Source of the DNA: Caprella mutica
Taxonomy: Eukaryota > Arthropoda > Malacostraca > Amphipoda > Caprellidae
DNA: 64,000 nt
Direction: 5' to 3'
Assembly: GCA_947561585.1 (NCBI GenBank)
Contig: CANNZV010001585.1
Coordinates: forward strand, 1 to 64,000
Shown here: piece after piece, positions 22,675-33,652 of the stretch
Layout of the letters: each line of letters opens with the position of its first letter
How positions within the stretch are numbered: the stretch's first letter is position 1
Position numbers and translations under genes: made by a program
Notes under the pieces: generated by a model
Database searches by the model: none
Seen by the model: the letters and a program-made list of their open reading frames with translations, nothing else
Told to the model about the DNA's origin: nothing

Positions 22675-23121
22675 GGGTATGTTACGAATTATAGGACAGT
22701 TTCACTTTTCCGATTTTTTGATTAGGTAGTATTTTAACTCATTATTTTAGTTTGTATCTATGATACCTACAGGTATTATCTATACTGTAATAAGAACTGT
22801 GTCCGTCTGTCTGTCCGTGTGTCACACTTTTATTAAGAAATACATAGGAGAAACAAATCATTTGTGGCAGTATCATGACTACGGGCTACAATAATATTGA
22901 CTCTAATTATTTAAAAAAATTAATTTATATTTTGGCTTTTGAGAGATTGTTTTGTTTAATCAGAATATGTGTATCCATAATACATACTTGCATTTAAATA
23001 TAATTTAGATTCAATAACAGGTACTTTACTGGTAATTATAATTACGAGCTAAATTATAAAATTATAATAATAAAAAAAGGATCGAAAATGTGGAACTGTT
23101 CGATAATTCGAAACTTATCCA
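22675..23121. mobile_element. A-type MITE split by another insertion
   Basis: Left arm GGGTATGTTACGAATTATAG, then GACAGTTTCACTTTTCCG, with ATCTATGATACCTACAGGTA. The right arm at 23,075-23,121 on the other strand is ATAAGTTTCGAATTATCGAA, then CAGTTCCACATTTTCGATCC. Between them, 22,784-23,040 starts ACTGTAATAAGAACTGTGTC, then CGTCTGTCTGTCCGTGTG, a word set also at 3.7 kb, so a second dispersed element probably landed inside the MITE. Confidence 0.65.
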
Positions 23122-23764
23122 TTTGAGTTGAATGATTTTTATATTTCAGAACTTATAATGTATAATATATTTATTAAAAAAAGAATTATTTAACGTAAGT
23201 GATAATAATATGAATTAATTTCATTCAAATGTATGCATACAATCAACAGCGTGTTTTAACACAAAAATATTCTAGCACATGTATGCAAAAAAGCTACGCA
23301 GTGCAATTGAATAGAACACAGTACTTGGGAAGGTTTAGCATACATAGCTCATGATTGCAAGAAAGCTATTGAGTGTCGCCAATAATGAAATATCTTGCGC
23401 GTATACGGGTAAAAAAGCTACTGAGTGTCATAGCAGACGGAGCATTGCATGACATTTCCCAAAATTAGTGAAACCTATTTGGAGGTTTGCAATTTCCCCC
23501 GAACTTCCTGCAGTCTGCACTAAAAGTGCATAAAGTGCATATAGTGTACCGTGGTGGACATTTGGTCGAAGGTCAATTGACCAAACGGACATTCGGCCGA
23601 ACGTAAATTTGGCCGAAAAAACAATTGACCGAATGGAAAATTGACTGGTCGTAAATTTGGCAAAATGGACATTTGGGCGATAGACTTTTATTCAGTTTGA
23701 CTGCATATTACGAACTGCAGACTCCATTCAATTTTTAATTTGCATGAAATTGAAAGTTATTATA
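23122..23764. other. Intergenic; arm of degenerate subrepeats at 23,550-23,690
   Basis: 23,550-23,690 is a string of diverged words around GGACATTTGG(T/C)CGAA: GGACATTCGGCCGAACG, GTAAATTTGGCCGAAA, CAATTGACCGAATGG, GTAAATTTGGCAAAATGG. It looks like one arm of the subrepeat-armed elements found complete at 28.3 and 52.9 kb, but I see no inverted partner. The rest contains short GCTACTGAGTGTC-type duplications and no gene. Confidence 0.5.
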
Positions 23765-24560
23765 CAGGGTGACTCTGAGAAAAGTGTACCTAACTTTGAA
23801 TTATTCTATATATCTTATTTATAAGTAGATAAAAAAGGAGTTAGAAAACACGTCGGGTCTTCACTCTTCATCTAAAGGCTGCTTTACATATTTCAGGTAT
23901 CCGTCCGGTCCGTCTCCTCTCAGTAATTTTTTTGTTCTGAGAGGAGCCGGTACTGTGTGAATATGTCCGTTGAAATTAAAGTAACGGTATATTTTTTCAC
24001 TGTCACTGAAGCACTGAGAGGAGACGGACCGGATACGTCCCGGACGGATCACTGATATATGTGAATAAGCCTTAATGGAATTTCATAGAGTTATGATAAA
24101 CTATTCTAGAGAGAGGAAGTGTTGCAGTGATTGCAGGACGCTAAGCAAGACGGTGTAAAACCTTATTTTGTTTCAGTTATATCATTTCTCCATTAAATTT
24201 TGTTCCAGTTATATCATTTCTCCATTAAACTGACGCTAGATTACGATTACCAGTCACGTGACTCAAAAATAAGGATTTTAGCGTCCCGCCAGACGCGATA
24301 TTATTTTGGCCACTGACTCACCACATGTGGAATTCATATAGCTTAAAAAATTTGGTTAATTCGGTTATTCTATTAATATTCGTGTTTCTTCTATCTCTGT
24401 TGGAATTTTCATTTAATTCCCTCTGCCGGTATTGGCACATGACTGTGGTAGAATGGATACAGATGAAAAAAATACATTGAACTCTATTTTTTTATCTTCT
24501 TAGAAATAGAATATTTATATTAATTTCAAAGTGGGGTAAACTTTTTTGTGGGTCACCCTT
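23765..24560. mobile_element. Mariner-like non-autonomous element with nested hairpin
   Basis: Left end CAGGGTGACTCTGAGAAAAG, then TGTACCTAACTTTGAATTA; right end on the other strand AAGGGTGACCCACAAAAAAG. These match the cleaner 194-bp element at 36,415-36,608, flanked by TA. No transposase frame. A second hairpin lies inside (23,870-24,076). Confidence 0.7.
23870..24076. mobile_element. Nested hairpin MITE
   Basis: Left AAAGGCTGCTTTACATATTT, then ATCCGTCCGGTCCGTCTCC; right on the other strand TAAGGCTTATTCACATATAT, with GTCCGTCTCCTCTCAGT. The arms are about 75 bp and the long GC-rich inverted core is striking in this AT-rich setting. It resembles in style the AAGGCGACTTCACACGA hairpin at 28.87 kb. 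Confidence 0.8.
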
Positions 24561-24914
24561 ATTGAAACATTCATTTCTCTAAACCACCATTTCAAATATG
24601 AACTGGTTTAAATATTTTAAAATAACTATTTTCATTTTAATAACGGTCATTTAAATAATAAAAGTTTACGGCGAAATGCCCGTTCTGTGAAGTGTAAACA
24701 GTATATGGATTAGTCTTCCATGCACTACATATATCATATACCTTATAACTATATTACGCATTCGGTTTCAAAAGAGTCTAAAGCCCCGTCCATACGCTCC
24801 GACAAATCACTTGAGTTTGGAAATACTCTTTTTCGGGCGAACATGGACAATCTCATTTCTGCCTGTGGTCACGTTCTAAACGAGAGCAATAATAACAGGA
24901 AATGGAAATGTCCG

Positions 24915-24996
24915 TGTATGTGGTTGTATACCACATTTGTATGTGGTTGTATACCACATTTGTATGTGGTTGTATACCACATTTGTATGTGGTTGT
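24915..24996. repeat. Minisatellite, 23-bp unit, 3.6 copies
   Basis: The unit contains TGTGGTTGTATACCACA, itself a near palindrome, so each unit can form a hairpin. The plus-strand frame through it is open, but the surrounding frame shows no domain. Confidence 0.9.
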
Positions 24997-25432
24997 TGTT
25001 AGTTAATACCTAACAATTTAGTGATTTTAGAAACAAGCATGGATTAAAGAAAAACTACATAGGTACCTAGCCGATGTAAAATATAAATTCTAAACTAGGT
25101 AGGTACTAGATAGTCACTAGCCGATTATATAATTTAAATACACAATTAGGTACCTAGGCGATCACATAAATAACTAATACTATAAATGTTTACCAATGTA
25201 TCTAGCCTGAGGTATACATAAATAACATAATATAATACCTAGTACCTAGTTAGTAGCCCATCTAGAGAAACGTATCGGTAATCAGACACTCCTAGTACTC
25301 GCAAAGTGGGAGTTATCGTAGATCATGATTATTTTCATTATTTATGTACATTATATACGTTAACACTCGCTTCCAGATACTGTCAAATTTACTCCATATA
25401 TCACAAATATTCTTTCAAATAACAGTCGCGAG

Positions 25433-25632
25433 CAGTTCGATTTTTGTGATCGGGGACAAATTTGCCCAACTTGTTGAAAATCACTGACAGTTCGATTTTT
25501 GTGATCGGGGACAAATTTGCCCAACTTGTTGAAAATCACTGACAGTTCGATTCTTGTGATCGGGGACAAATTTGCCCAACTTGTTGAAAATCACTGACAG
25601 TTCGATTCTTGTGATCGGGGACAAATTTGCCT
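25433..25632. repeat. Minisatellite, 55-bp unit, about 3.6 copies
   Basis: The unit runs CAGTTCGATTTTTGTGATCG, GGGACAAATTTGCCCAACTT, GTTGAAAATCACTGA. The last partial copy runs into the right arm of the host element, whose GGACAATTTTGTTCGCG has the same flavour, so the repeat probably began as arm sequence. Confidence 0.93.
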
Positions 25633-25717
25633 GCCTTTTCACGGACAATTTTGTTCGCGAACACAAGATTTCAGTGAAGAAAAGGCATATATCGGAGTGT
25701 GTGAACGGGGCTTCAGT

Positions 25718-26917
25718 CACATTTAGAAATTGTTCAAGAGAAGCATCCAAAGTTTATAGATATATTTTTATAGGTTTACCGAGATGTAACTGATGAAAAT
25801 AATCAGGATTCTATTTTTTCTCAATGAAAAAACTTTATTTACAAGTTTTGTGGCTTAGGCCATTCTTTTACCGTATACTATACTATTTATAGTATGTTAT
25901 AACTTATTATATTATTATATGTTATATTACATACCTAAATAACACATAATTATATAGCATATCACATGACATATCGCATAATATATCACATGGCGTATCA
26001 CATAGCATATCATCGCATCATATATATTACTTGACATAAGATATGCTTCAGTAACACATTTGTATTATTTTCTTCAATATCAACACAAAACATCACCGTT
26101 GCCATAGTAACCATTACAATGATTTATTTATACATCATTCATTTGAAATTTCTTACCAACAACAAGGATGACAACAACAACAAGGTATATTTTTCCCACA
26201 AGTTCAATCTGACGATTCGACGAAAAATTCGAAAGTTGTAGGAAACTTTTGTTGTTGTGAGTGGTATCTAGCGGCGTCTGACATGCCAGAGTGTGTACCA
26301 ATAACAAGTTCTGAAGCACCTTTTATATCCCAAGTATCCAGCGCCTCGCTATCCCTTGGCTAAAAAATACTCAAAATATATACAGGGTGCATGGTAGACA
26401 AGAAAAAAATATATCTGGAAATATTTTTCAGTAAAAATACAAAACATTTAAAAAAAATTAGAAAAGAAACCTGAAATATCATAAAAAGATTACAAATGAG
26501 AACTCATACATATAATATATAATTTTAATCTTAAATATTAAATTACTATTAAATATACGGGATAAAGATAAGGTATAATAAAAATGTACAAAGTGAAATA
26601 GAAACATCATAATATAAGAGTGATAATATAAAACTAAAACATCATAAAAATGAATGAATTAGAAATAAAACAACATTAAAGGGTACAAAATATTATTGAA
26701 AAATAGGAACGTATAAAATAAAACTGAAATATCATAAAATATAAATGGATATAAATATAAATGAATATAAACATAAAATATAAATGGAGGGAACAGGATG
26801 GATAAGTTCCAAGTTATTGCACTATTTTACATTTTCGATCATATGGTAAAGTATTTTTTGTGTATTTTTCCCACTATCTAAATTAGTGCAGTTACCCTTC
26901 ACAAATGCTTACCACAA
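25718..26917. other. AT-rich intergenic, no gene recognised
   Basis: 25,940-26,035 is an imperfect short repeat of CATATCACATA-like words. 26,383-26,400 is a solo TATACAGGGTG terminus. 26,808-26,860 is a solo A-type MITE left arm (GATAAGTTCCAAGTTATTGC, then TTTTCGATCATATG). 26,640-26,780 repeats AAATATAAATG(A/G)A loosely. Confidence 0.5.
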
Positions 26918-27048
26918 ATGGGGTACATTTTGAGTTACTGGACAGTTACACATTTTCGATCAAGGAATTGTAAATAGAAATTATTAATCTAATTTGTTTC
27001 TAATGTTATCGAAAAAGTGGAACTGTCCGATAACATGGAACTTACCCA
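26918..27048. mobile_element. A-type palindromic MITE, copy
   Basis: Left GGGGTACATTTTGAGTTACT, then GTTACACATTTTCGATCA; right arm on the other strand TGGGTAAGTTCCATGTTATC, then GGACAGTTCCACTTTTTCGA. Confidence 0.78.
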
Positions 27049-27696
27049 ATCGACATCTTTGTATAAAATACTTCAAAGACCACACAGTCAATTGATGCAA
27101 TGACTGTCCGTGTGATAGCGCTATCTCTTTGCATTGGCTATCATTTCTGAATGCTGAAGGAAAATTAATAAATAATTATTTTTTAGACAGTTTTACTTAA
27201 TTATTATATATATATGAAGCTTTAAAAAACTTATTATTAAAATAACTTGAATTTTCTTTAATTTAGTATTAACTGAAATAATTTTAATAATAATGAAACC
27301 ATTAAAATGAAAAAAAGCATTATTTAAACACCTTGGATAGATAATTTTTTAAGTAAATATAGAAAAGTTAAGCATAAAAATCAAATAAATTTGAACAAAT
27401 AATATTTTTTGAATATTATTTCATCTGAAATATTTTTTGAAAAAAAATCATTAAAATGAAATGAAAATATTAAAAGTTTAGCAAGCCCCTTTTAATTTTT
27501 TTCCTTTTCCCCTCACCACGGTGAGGAATTTGCCCTAAAACAAGCTGTGTTCTAGGGGAGGGGCAGAGCAAGGTGCTTTTTCCCCTAAAATGAATGGCAA
27601 AAAGAGGGGAAAACTTAACAAAAAATACTCCCTAGTTTTGTCATCAATAACACATAGAGTGAACTGGGAGCTGTAAATCTAGAGGTAGGTACAGTG
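27049..27696. other. AT-rich intergenic
   Basis: 27,485-27,620 contains pyrimidine-rich CCCCTTTTAATTTTTTTCC, then CTTTTCCCCTC and purine-rich AAAAAGAGGGGAAAACTT, loosely inverted. CCTCACCACGGTGAGG at about 27,513 is a perfect 16-bp palindrome. No gene. Confidence 0.5.
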
Positions 27697-27852
27697 AGTG
27701 AAATAGGGAGTAATAAGGGAAGGAAATAGGGATGAAATAAGGAGGGAAATGGGGAGTAATAAGGGAAGGAAATAGGGATGAAATAAGGAGTGAAATAGGG
27801 AGTAATAAGGGAAGGAAATAGGGATGAAATAAGGAGGGAAATAGGAAGTTAA
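27697..27852. repeat. Minisatellite, 46-bp purine-rich unit, about 3.4 copies
   Basis: The unit contains GGGAGTAATAAGGGAAGGAA, then ATAGGGATGAAATAAGGAG. The purine strand is plus. The minus-strand frame through it is open and hydrophobic but repetitive, so I do not call it a gene. Confidence 0.9.
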
Positions 27853-28347
27853 AATATATTAGATGAGAAAAAATTATCGAACTAAATAGTATTAATTTGT
27901 TCACTTTTGTTAATTCACATTCGCTATCTTACTATCCATATTTTTGTATCTCAACTAATAAAATAGATATGAAATAATTGTCCCCAGCCTCCTCTAACAC
28001 GGAAGAGCTCTCATAATGAATTTTTGAAGCATCTTCAGGTTCTTTAAAAACAATCAGGCGCTAGTTCTTCTATCGGAGGTAATTTGAACAGGGGTATAGC
28101 CTCTTCAAACCTAAATCAATCATCCCACTAAATTGGGGAGAAGAAATAAAATAACTTTATTAACGCGAGGAATTATTTGGTGTAGCAGTTTTTTTTAATT
28201 TTGTATGCGATTTTATAGTGTTTTGATTATTCGGATAATGTGTTATTTGATTTTATTGTATTCTTAAAAATACTCGAATAATTTGATATTTGATGATATT
28301 ATATTTTTAATGAACTAATTAAATGATGTGATTTTAGATTTAAATTT
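27853..28347. other. AT-rich spacer, nothing recognised
   Basis: Ordinary AT-rich sequence between the 46-bp minisatellite and the next inverted-repeat element; no gene or repeat seen. Confidence 0.5.
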
Positions 28348-28866
28348 CGTTTTTGCCGAAAATACTTTCGCCAAAAACACTTTCGCCAATTTTTTAGCAG
28401 ACTAAGGTTTACTTCAAAATTTAAGTTTATTGAACATCCTGTGTTAAATGAGTATTTAAAATTGATCAAATTTTTTATTAACTATAAATTAAACGGTAAT
28501 TAATTGTCTGGTTTCAATGCCATATAAATGCTTGTTCTTAGTCCCATTATAAAAGTTTCTAAATAAATTTAGTAGGGGTTTAACGTCTGCTTCGACCATA
28601 TTGTTTACTATATCGCTGATGTCAAAATGAAATTAATTGCAAAGAACCAGAAGAAGCAGTCATAAAGAATATGGCTCCATGAATAAAATCACCTACCACA
28701 GTCTTTAAAAATGCTCTTGGATGTAGAAAAGCTACTCTCTGAATGCAGTCACTTACAAAGGAATTTGACGAAATGGGACACAAGCACCGGCTGCACTCAC
28801 GGATAAAAGAAGAAATATTAAGAGGTGATAGTAAATGAAACCTACGAGTCTACCTAACACAAATCT

Positions 28867-28971
28867 AAAGGCGACTTCACACGATTAATGTTATTGACAA
28901 TATTTACTAATTGTATCAATATATTGATACAATTACTAAATATTGTCAATAATTCGTGTGAAGTCGCCTTA
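28867..28971. mobile_element. Nearly perfect 105-bp hairpin MITE
   Basis: AAAGGCGACTTCACACGATT at the left is matched on the other strand by TAAGGCGACTTCACACGAAT. The arms continue through ATTGACAATATTTA and TTGTATCAATATATTGATAC at the centre with hardly a mismatch. Such arms can extrude as a cruciform. It is nested in the 28.3-29.4 kb element. Confidence 0.9.
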
Positions 28972-29308
28972 AGACCTTGTAGTTGAAGAGCATAACTCTA
29001 GCGCTATCCTCTAAAACTGCGAGTAGCGTTAAAAAAATTGAAACAAGTTGAATAAATAATTAATTTAATTAACTTTTTTAACTGACAATTCTACACAGAA
29101 AATAGGATTAACATAGAGTTAATAGACTGACACAAATAATGCAGCAATAACATTATATCAGTTAATTAAATTAACGTTATTTCCATAAAGATTAACCAAT
29201 ATTAAAGTAATTTATACACTTATATGAAAGTTCATCTTTATGTAATTTCATCTGGACATATGAGATAAATTGGTTTACCTACTTAAATAATTATATTTTT
29301 CGGCGAAT

Positions 29309-29409
29309 GTGTTTTCGGTGGAAGTGTTTTCGGTGGAAGTGTTTTCGGTGGAAGTGTTTTCGGTGGAAGTGTTTTCGGTGGAAGTGTTTTCGGTGGAATT
29401 GTTTTCAGC
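29309..29409. repeat. Minisatellite, 15-bp unit, about 7 copies
   Basis: GTGTTTTCGGTGGAA in tandem. It forms the right arm of the 28.3-29.4 kb element, where the left arm has only three diverged copies, so the right arm has expanded on its own. Confidence 0.93.
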
Positions 29410-29416
29410 GAATGGA

Positions 29417-29899
29417 TCGGTCACCAATTTTATTCAATTATGATCCTAGACCTTAGTTCTATATTATTATGTGAAAGAAAACTAAATAAAAATGAAAATT
29501 TTAAAAATGATATAAAAAAAAAATCAATGGCAATCTTATATACTATATCTATACTATAATAAGAATTAAACGACACAAATGATAAAACTAATCATTTACG
29601 ACAGTACCATTTATAATTTCAAAAATCATTTATTTGACTTTTGAAAGTACCTACTAATCCATTACATTAATTTAATTCTCAATGAATGAGTAATAGGTAC
29701 TGAACTGGCAAACACAAAAACAAACTTTCAAATAACAAAACACATCAAATCAACGATTAGAAGCTGAAACAATAAACAGAGTTAATGGAAGCAGTTTAAA
29801 AGAATGAACGCTTGGCTTCAGTTGAGTATGAGACTAATCCGTAGATTTAAACCAATGGACCTTACCAACTGCTACCCAGAAAATTTATTTGCTTTTATC
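29417..29899. other. AT-rich intergenic
   Basis: CTATACTATAATAAGAATTA at 29,553, followed by AAACTAATCATTTACGACAG, resembles the segment inserted at 22.78 kb (CTATACTGTAATAAGAACTG, later AACAAATCATTTGTGGCAG), so it is another copy of that dispersed element. No gene. Confidence 0.55.
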
Positions 29900-30130
29900 C
29901 CGTGGATGCACTTGATTGAATTGATACGGATACTTACCAGTGAGGGATACCAGTGGATACACTTGATTGGATGGATAGGGATATTTACCAGTGAGGGATA
30001 CCAGTGGATGCACTTGATTGGATGGATAAGGATACTTACCAGTGAGGGATACCAGTGGATGCACTTGATTGGATGGATAAGGATACTAACCAGTGAGGGA
30101 TACCAATGGATACACTTGATTGGATGGATA
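29900..30130. repeat. Minisatellite, 51-bp unit, about 4.5 copies
   Basis: The unit contains TACCAGTGAGGGATACCAGT, then GGATGCACTTGATTGG and ATGGATA. 51 bp is 17 codons, giving an open frame with repeating HLIGWIRILTSEGYQWM. I see no signal peptide, known domain or splice support, so I treat it as non-coding, with some residual doubt because the frame is 129 codons. Confidence 0.9.
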
Positions 30131-31114
30131 ATGTTTACTTATCATATTAATATTTTTTTATATGTATTTTATTTATTTATTAAAAGTAACTAAAATATTC
30201 TTTGTAATCTCCGTAGACTTAATTGTGAAAATTATTGTTGTTATTTGGTTAATTTCAGCTTCTAAATTTATAATAGGAATAAGGAAAGAATAATATATAA
30301 TATAAAATATTGTTATATTGTTTGAATTAGAATATTAAAATTAAAAACACAAGGGCAAGTTCCGAGTTATCGGACGGTTCCACATTTTCGATCATTAAAG
30401 AAAATAAGTACCTGTACATATATATTAATTATTATTCAACATATACAATTTGATAATTATTACATATTAATTTTTGATATGATCTATAATGTGGAACCTA
30501 TATTTTATATCTATAAAAATAAATTCCATGCTATTTTATTTTTCACATCCCTCCATAGTAGAGTGTGTATCCATGTAAGTGGATACCGCAAACCCTCTTT
30601 TTGTGGATACGGCAACCCTCTTACTTATTCCAATATGGGAGAATTTAAGGAGATTATAGGAGAGAATATGCGGTGCTTCAAGGAAGTAAGGCGTAGGATT
30701 TGGAGACAGGAAATAAATGCATTGGAAGGAGGTAACTTGAGTCCAATGCAGTTATTAACGGTACAAAATAAGGCTTCACATTAGATTGTTATACAAGGGG
30801 TGGAATAGGAGAATGATTAGCAATTGAATAATTTGAATATGGTGAATGTATTTAGAAAAATTAGATTATTAATAATTAGAAAAAATAGCTTACTTAGGGT
30901 AAGTTCCACGATATCGAGAGACTTCACATTATCGATCATATAAGTAGATCTTTTGTATAATTAATATTTATCTTGTTACTTTAATTGGTATCCAGGATAC
31001 TACATAGACTTACTTTATTTTCATTTATTTGTACAAGTGTTATTAATGCGATAAACATGAAAAGTGTGTCTGCAGAAAATGTATCCATGTTACCATCGAG
31101 TATATATTTTAAAA
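30131..31114. other. AT-rich intergenic with MITE fragments
   Basis: 30,355-30,410 is an A-type left arm (GGGCAAGTTCCGAGTTATCG, then CCACATTTTCGATCATT) whose partner is reduced to TATAATGTGGAACC at 30,485. 30,896-31,000 is another left arm (AGGGTAAGTTCCACGATATC, then ACATTATCGATCATATAAG) followed by GGTATCCAGGATAC. 30,560-30,780 is somewhat GC-richer and open but unrecognised. Confidence 0.5.
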
Positions 31115-31790
31115 TTCTAGGTAAATTGCTCGAAAGACAATTGCTCGAAAACAATTGCTCGAATGAACAATTGCTCGAATTATCAAATTGCTCGAATGAA
31201 CAAAATTGCTCGAATTATAAAATTGCACAGTTTTCTATTTTATAAAAGTTAGTTATTCATGAAGTGGAGCTGCACCTAACAATGTTTGTTTCTTTTTAGT
31301 AATTGATCATTAATCATTCTATAAATTATTTTAATTATTACTCATTGTGCATAATCTTTTTTTTTATAACGCTTGTGTCATCTCGTATGTAACATGTGAA
31401 TTGGAATCAAGTGGTGAATCAGTACCATTCATGTTTTTTTTTATCATAAAACCCGAAGAAAATTGTAGATTTATTAAAACTCTGCCATAACTTTGAGTTA
31501 TTTCACCTATTGAGGTGCCACATACAGATAGGCTAGTAATAAATAAGTTTTTTTTATAAAATCGAAAATTGTGCAATTTTATAATTCGAGCAATTTTGTT
31601 CATTCGAGCAATTTGAAAATTCGAGCAATTGTTCATTCGAGCAATTGTTCGTTCGAGCAATTGTTTTTCGAGCAATTGTTTTTCGAGCAATTGTTCATTC
31701 GAGCAATTGTTTTTCGAGCAATTGTTTTTCGAGCAATTGTTTTCGAGCAATTGTCTTTCGAGCAATTGTTTTCGAGCAATTTACCTAGAA
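31115..31790. mobile_element. Subrepeat-armed inverted-repeat element, TTGCTCGAA type
   Basis: Left end TTCTAGGTAAATTGCTCGAA, then AGACAATTGCTCGAAAAC. Right end on the other strand: TTCTAGGTAAATTGCTCGAA, then AACAATTGCTCGAAAGAC, so the first 20 bases are identical. The left arm has about eight TTGCTCGAA words (31,115-31,232), the right arm about fifteen (31,575-31,790), joined to AAAATTGCACA on each inner side. The core of about 320 bp has no coding frame. The 21-bp minisatellite starts only 2 bp beyond the right end. Confidence 0.88.
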
Positions 31791-31792
31791 CC

Positions 31793-32382
31793 GCTTTTAA
31801 CATGTAAATGTATGCTTTTAACATGTATATGTATGCTTTTAACATGTATATGTATGCTTTTAACATGTATATGTATGCTTTTAACATGTATATGTATGCT
31901 TTTAACATGTATATGTATGCTTTTAACATGTATATGTATGCTTTTAACATGTATAAGTATGCTTTTAACATGTATATGTATGCTTTTAACATGTATATGT
32001 ATGCTTTTAACATGTATATGTATGCTTTTAACATGTATATGTATGCTTTTAACATGTATATGTATGCTTTTAACATGTATATGTATGCTTTTAACATGTA
32101 TATGTATGCTTTTAACATGTATAAGTATGCTTTTAACATGTATATGTATGCTTTTAACATGTATATGTATGCTTTTAACATGTATACGTATGCTTTTAAC
32201 ATGTATATGTATGCTTTTAACATGTAAATGTATGCTTTTAACATGTATATGTATGCTTTTAACATGTATATGTATGCTTTTAACATGTATATGTATGCTT
32301 TTAACATGTATATGTATGCTTTTAACATGTATATGTATGCTTTTAACATGTATATGTATGCTTTTAACATGTATATGTATGC
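31793..32382. repeat. Minisatellite, 21-bp unit, about 28 copies
   Basis: CTTTTAACATGTATATGTAT plus G, repeated with rare changes (TATAAG, TATACG, TAAATG). 21 bp is seven codons without stops in several frames on both strands, so frames of up to 314 codons appear; their products would be pure repeats (MLLTCIC, MLKAYIY and similar). The array abuts the element ending at 31,790. Confidence 0.97.
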
Positions 32383-32707
32383 TCATTCCTTTATTATCAT
32401 CAGTTATCTCATACAGGCACTTACAGAACTTCTCAAGTTGCTCCAAAATTATGAACCCCTTTCCAATTAAACACCCCCCCCCTCTCATAGACCCCTCCCT
32501 CCAACCCCCTCAAAGGGGGGCAGACAATAAGGTTCACATTCATGTGTATTTTACTGCATTGGCAGCCTTATGAACACAAAGGGCCCGTGCAGTGGTAATT
32601 AACAGGAGGTTAATGAGGTGCCAATTATAAACTGTATTGCAGTGACAAAGTAATTAACGAACAGCTCTATGGGACAGTTAATGTGCTTTATCTTGTTTAT
32701 AATAACT
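32383..32707. other. Intergenic with C/G tracts
   Basis: 32,471-32,525 has ACACCCCCCCCCTCTC, CCCTCCCTCCAACCCC and AAAGGGGGGC. No gene. Confidence 0.5.
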
Positions 32708-32998
32708 ACTAGTGTACCCTCCCGTTAAAAATAACGGGTCATCATCAATATCCATTTATTACCCGTTATTACGTTAAATTTAACGAATTTGATTGAAATT
32801 AAATTTTATGCATAGTTTAATTTATTTTATAGATAAAATACATTCACAAATTTAATAGAAATATGATATTTAAATATCAAGTCAATATATTCCCGTGCGT
32901 ATCATAGTTAGATTCTTCATGTTTAATACCTGTCGAGTAAAAGTGGACATCAAATAAATAAATAAATGAACACACTAAAGAAATTATTAGTATAGATT
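32708..32998 (+). repeat. Dispersed repeat E, copy 1
   Basis: Starts ACTAGTGTACCCTCCCGTTA and ends TTATTAGTATAGATT. It aligns along its whole 290 bp with 33,363-33,652, sharing TTTATTTTATAGATAAAA, CAAGTCAATATATTCCCGTG, then CGTATCATAGTTA, and CAAATAAATAAATAAAT. Starts in ACTAG and ends in TAGTATAGAT are common among short insect repeats; the class is not clear to me. Confidence 0.85.
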
Positions 32999-33362
32999 TG
33001 AAGCAGTTAAATATTAACATTATATCGTAAAATTAATAAAATTGATCATAGTGAAAAACTTGATATGGAAAATTTATGTAGATATATTATATAGTTTTCA
33101 ATAAATCAATTTAATTAGGTATAAAAATTTCATAGAAGAATTGTAGAGTTATATGATTATAAGTTATTGAATAAATAATATATATATAAATGCAATGAAA
33201 GTAAATGGTTATAATATATGCGAAATATATTTTATATGCAATTATTTTTCATCTTTTTCTAGTTAGGATAAACTCTGATATCTATAATAAATATATCATA
33301 ATTTTAATTTATCTTATTAATTATTAATCGTATCTATGATATTAATAGGTATTATGGATATA

Positions 33363-33652
33363 ACTAGTGTACTTTCCCAGAAAAAAAAATAACGGTTAAT
33401 CATCAGTACCAATTCATAACCCGTTATTCTGCTACTTTTAATGCATTCAACTAAAATTAAATTTGCTACATAGTCTAATTTATTTTATAGATAAAAACAT
33501 TTAGAAATTGAATAAAAACAGGAGAATTTAAATTTCAAGTCAATATATTCCCGTGCGTATCATAGTTACATTCTTCGTGTTTAATACCCATCGAGAAAAA
33601 GCGGACACCAAATAAATAAATAAATACACGAGGGAAATTATTAGTATAGATT
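33363..33652 (+). repeat. Dispersed repeat E, copy 2
   Basis: ACTAGTGTACTTTCCCAGAA through ATTATTAGTATAGATTA. It is a direct repeat of 32,708-32,998 with a 364-bp AT-rich spacer between. Both keep the GTCGAG/ATCGAG...GTGGACA/GCGGACA block near the 3' end. Confidence 0.85.

Larger units (their letters stand above)
24778..25717. mobile_element. Inverted-repeat element, ends CTAAAGCCCCGT
   Basis: Left CTAAAGCCCCGTCCATACGC, then TCCGACAAA; right on the other strand CTGAAGCCCCGTTCACACAC, then TCCGATA. Inner arms pair weakly (GGGCGAACATGGACAAT / TTCGCGAACAAAATTGTCC). About 940 bp with no transposase frame. Two minisatellites have grown inside it (24,915-24,996 and 25,433-25,632). Confidence 0.75.
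28348..29416. mobile_element. Subrepeat-armed inverted-repeat element
   Basis: Left arm: TTTTTGCCGAAAATACTTTC, then GCCAAAAACACTTTCGCC. The right arm on the other strand is a series of ACTTCCACCGAAAAC words ending ACATTCGCCGAAAAATA. The arms are made of roughly 15-bp degenerate subrepeats in opposite orientation, a layout reminiscent of Drosophila foldback elements. The interior (about 900 bp) has no transposase frame and contains a separate perfect-style hairpin at 28,867-28,971. Confidence 0.65.

Noticed and set aside
29804..30193. 129-codon frame with 17-residue repeats (HLIGWIRILTSEGYQWM)
   Set aside because: It is the translation of a 51-bp minisatellite with no signal peptide or promoter. 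I kept it as a repeat.
31629..32573. Long open frames (up to 314 codons) through the 21-bp array on both strands
   Set aside because: They exist in several frames and on both strands at once because the unit lacks stops. The products are pure repeats without domains, signals or splice support.
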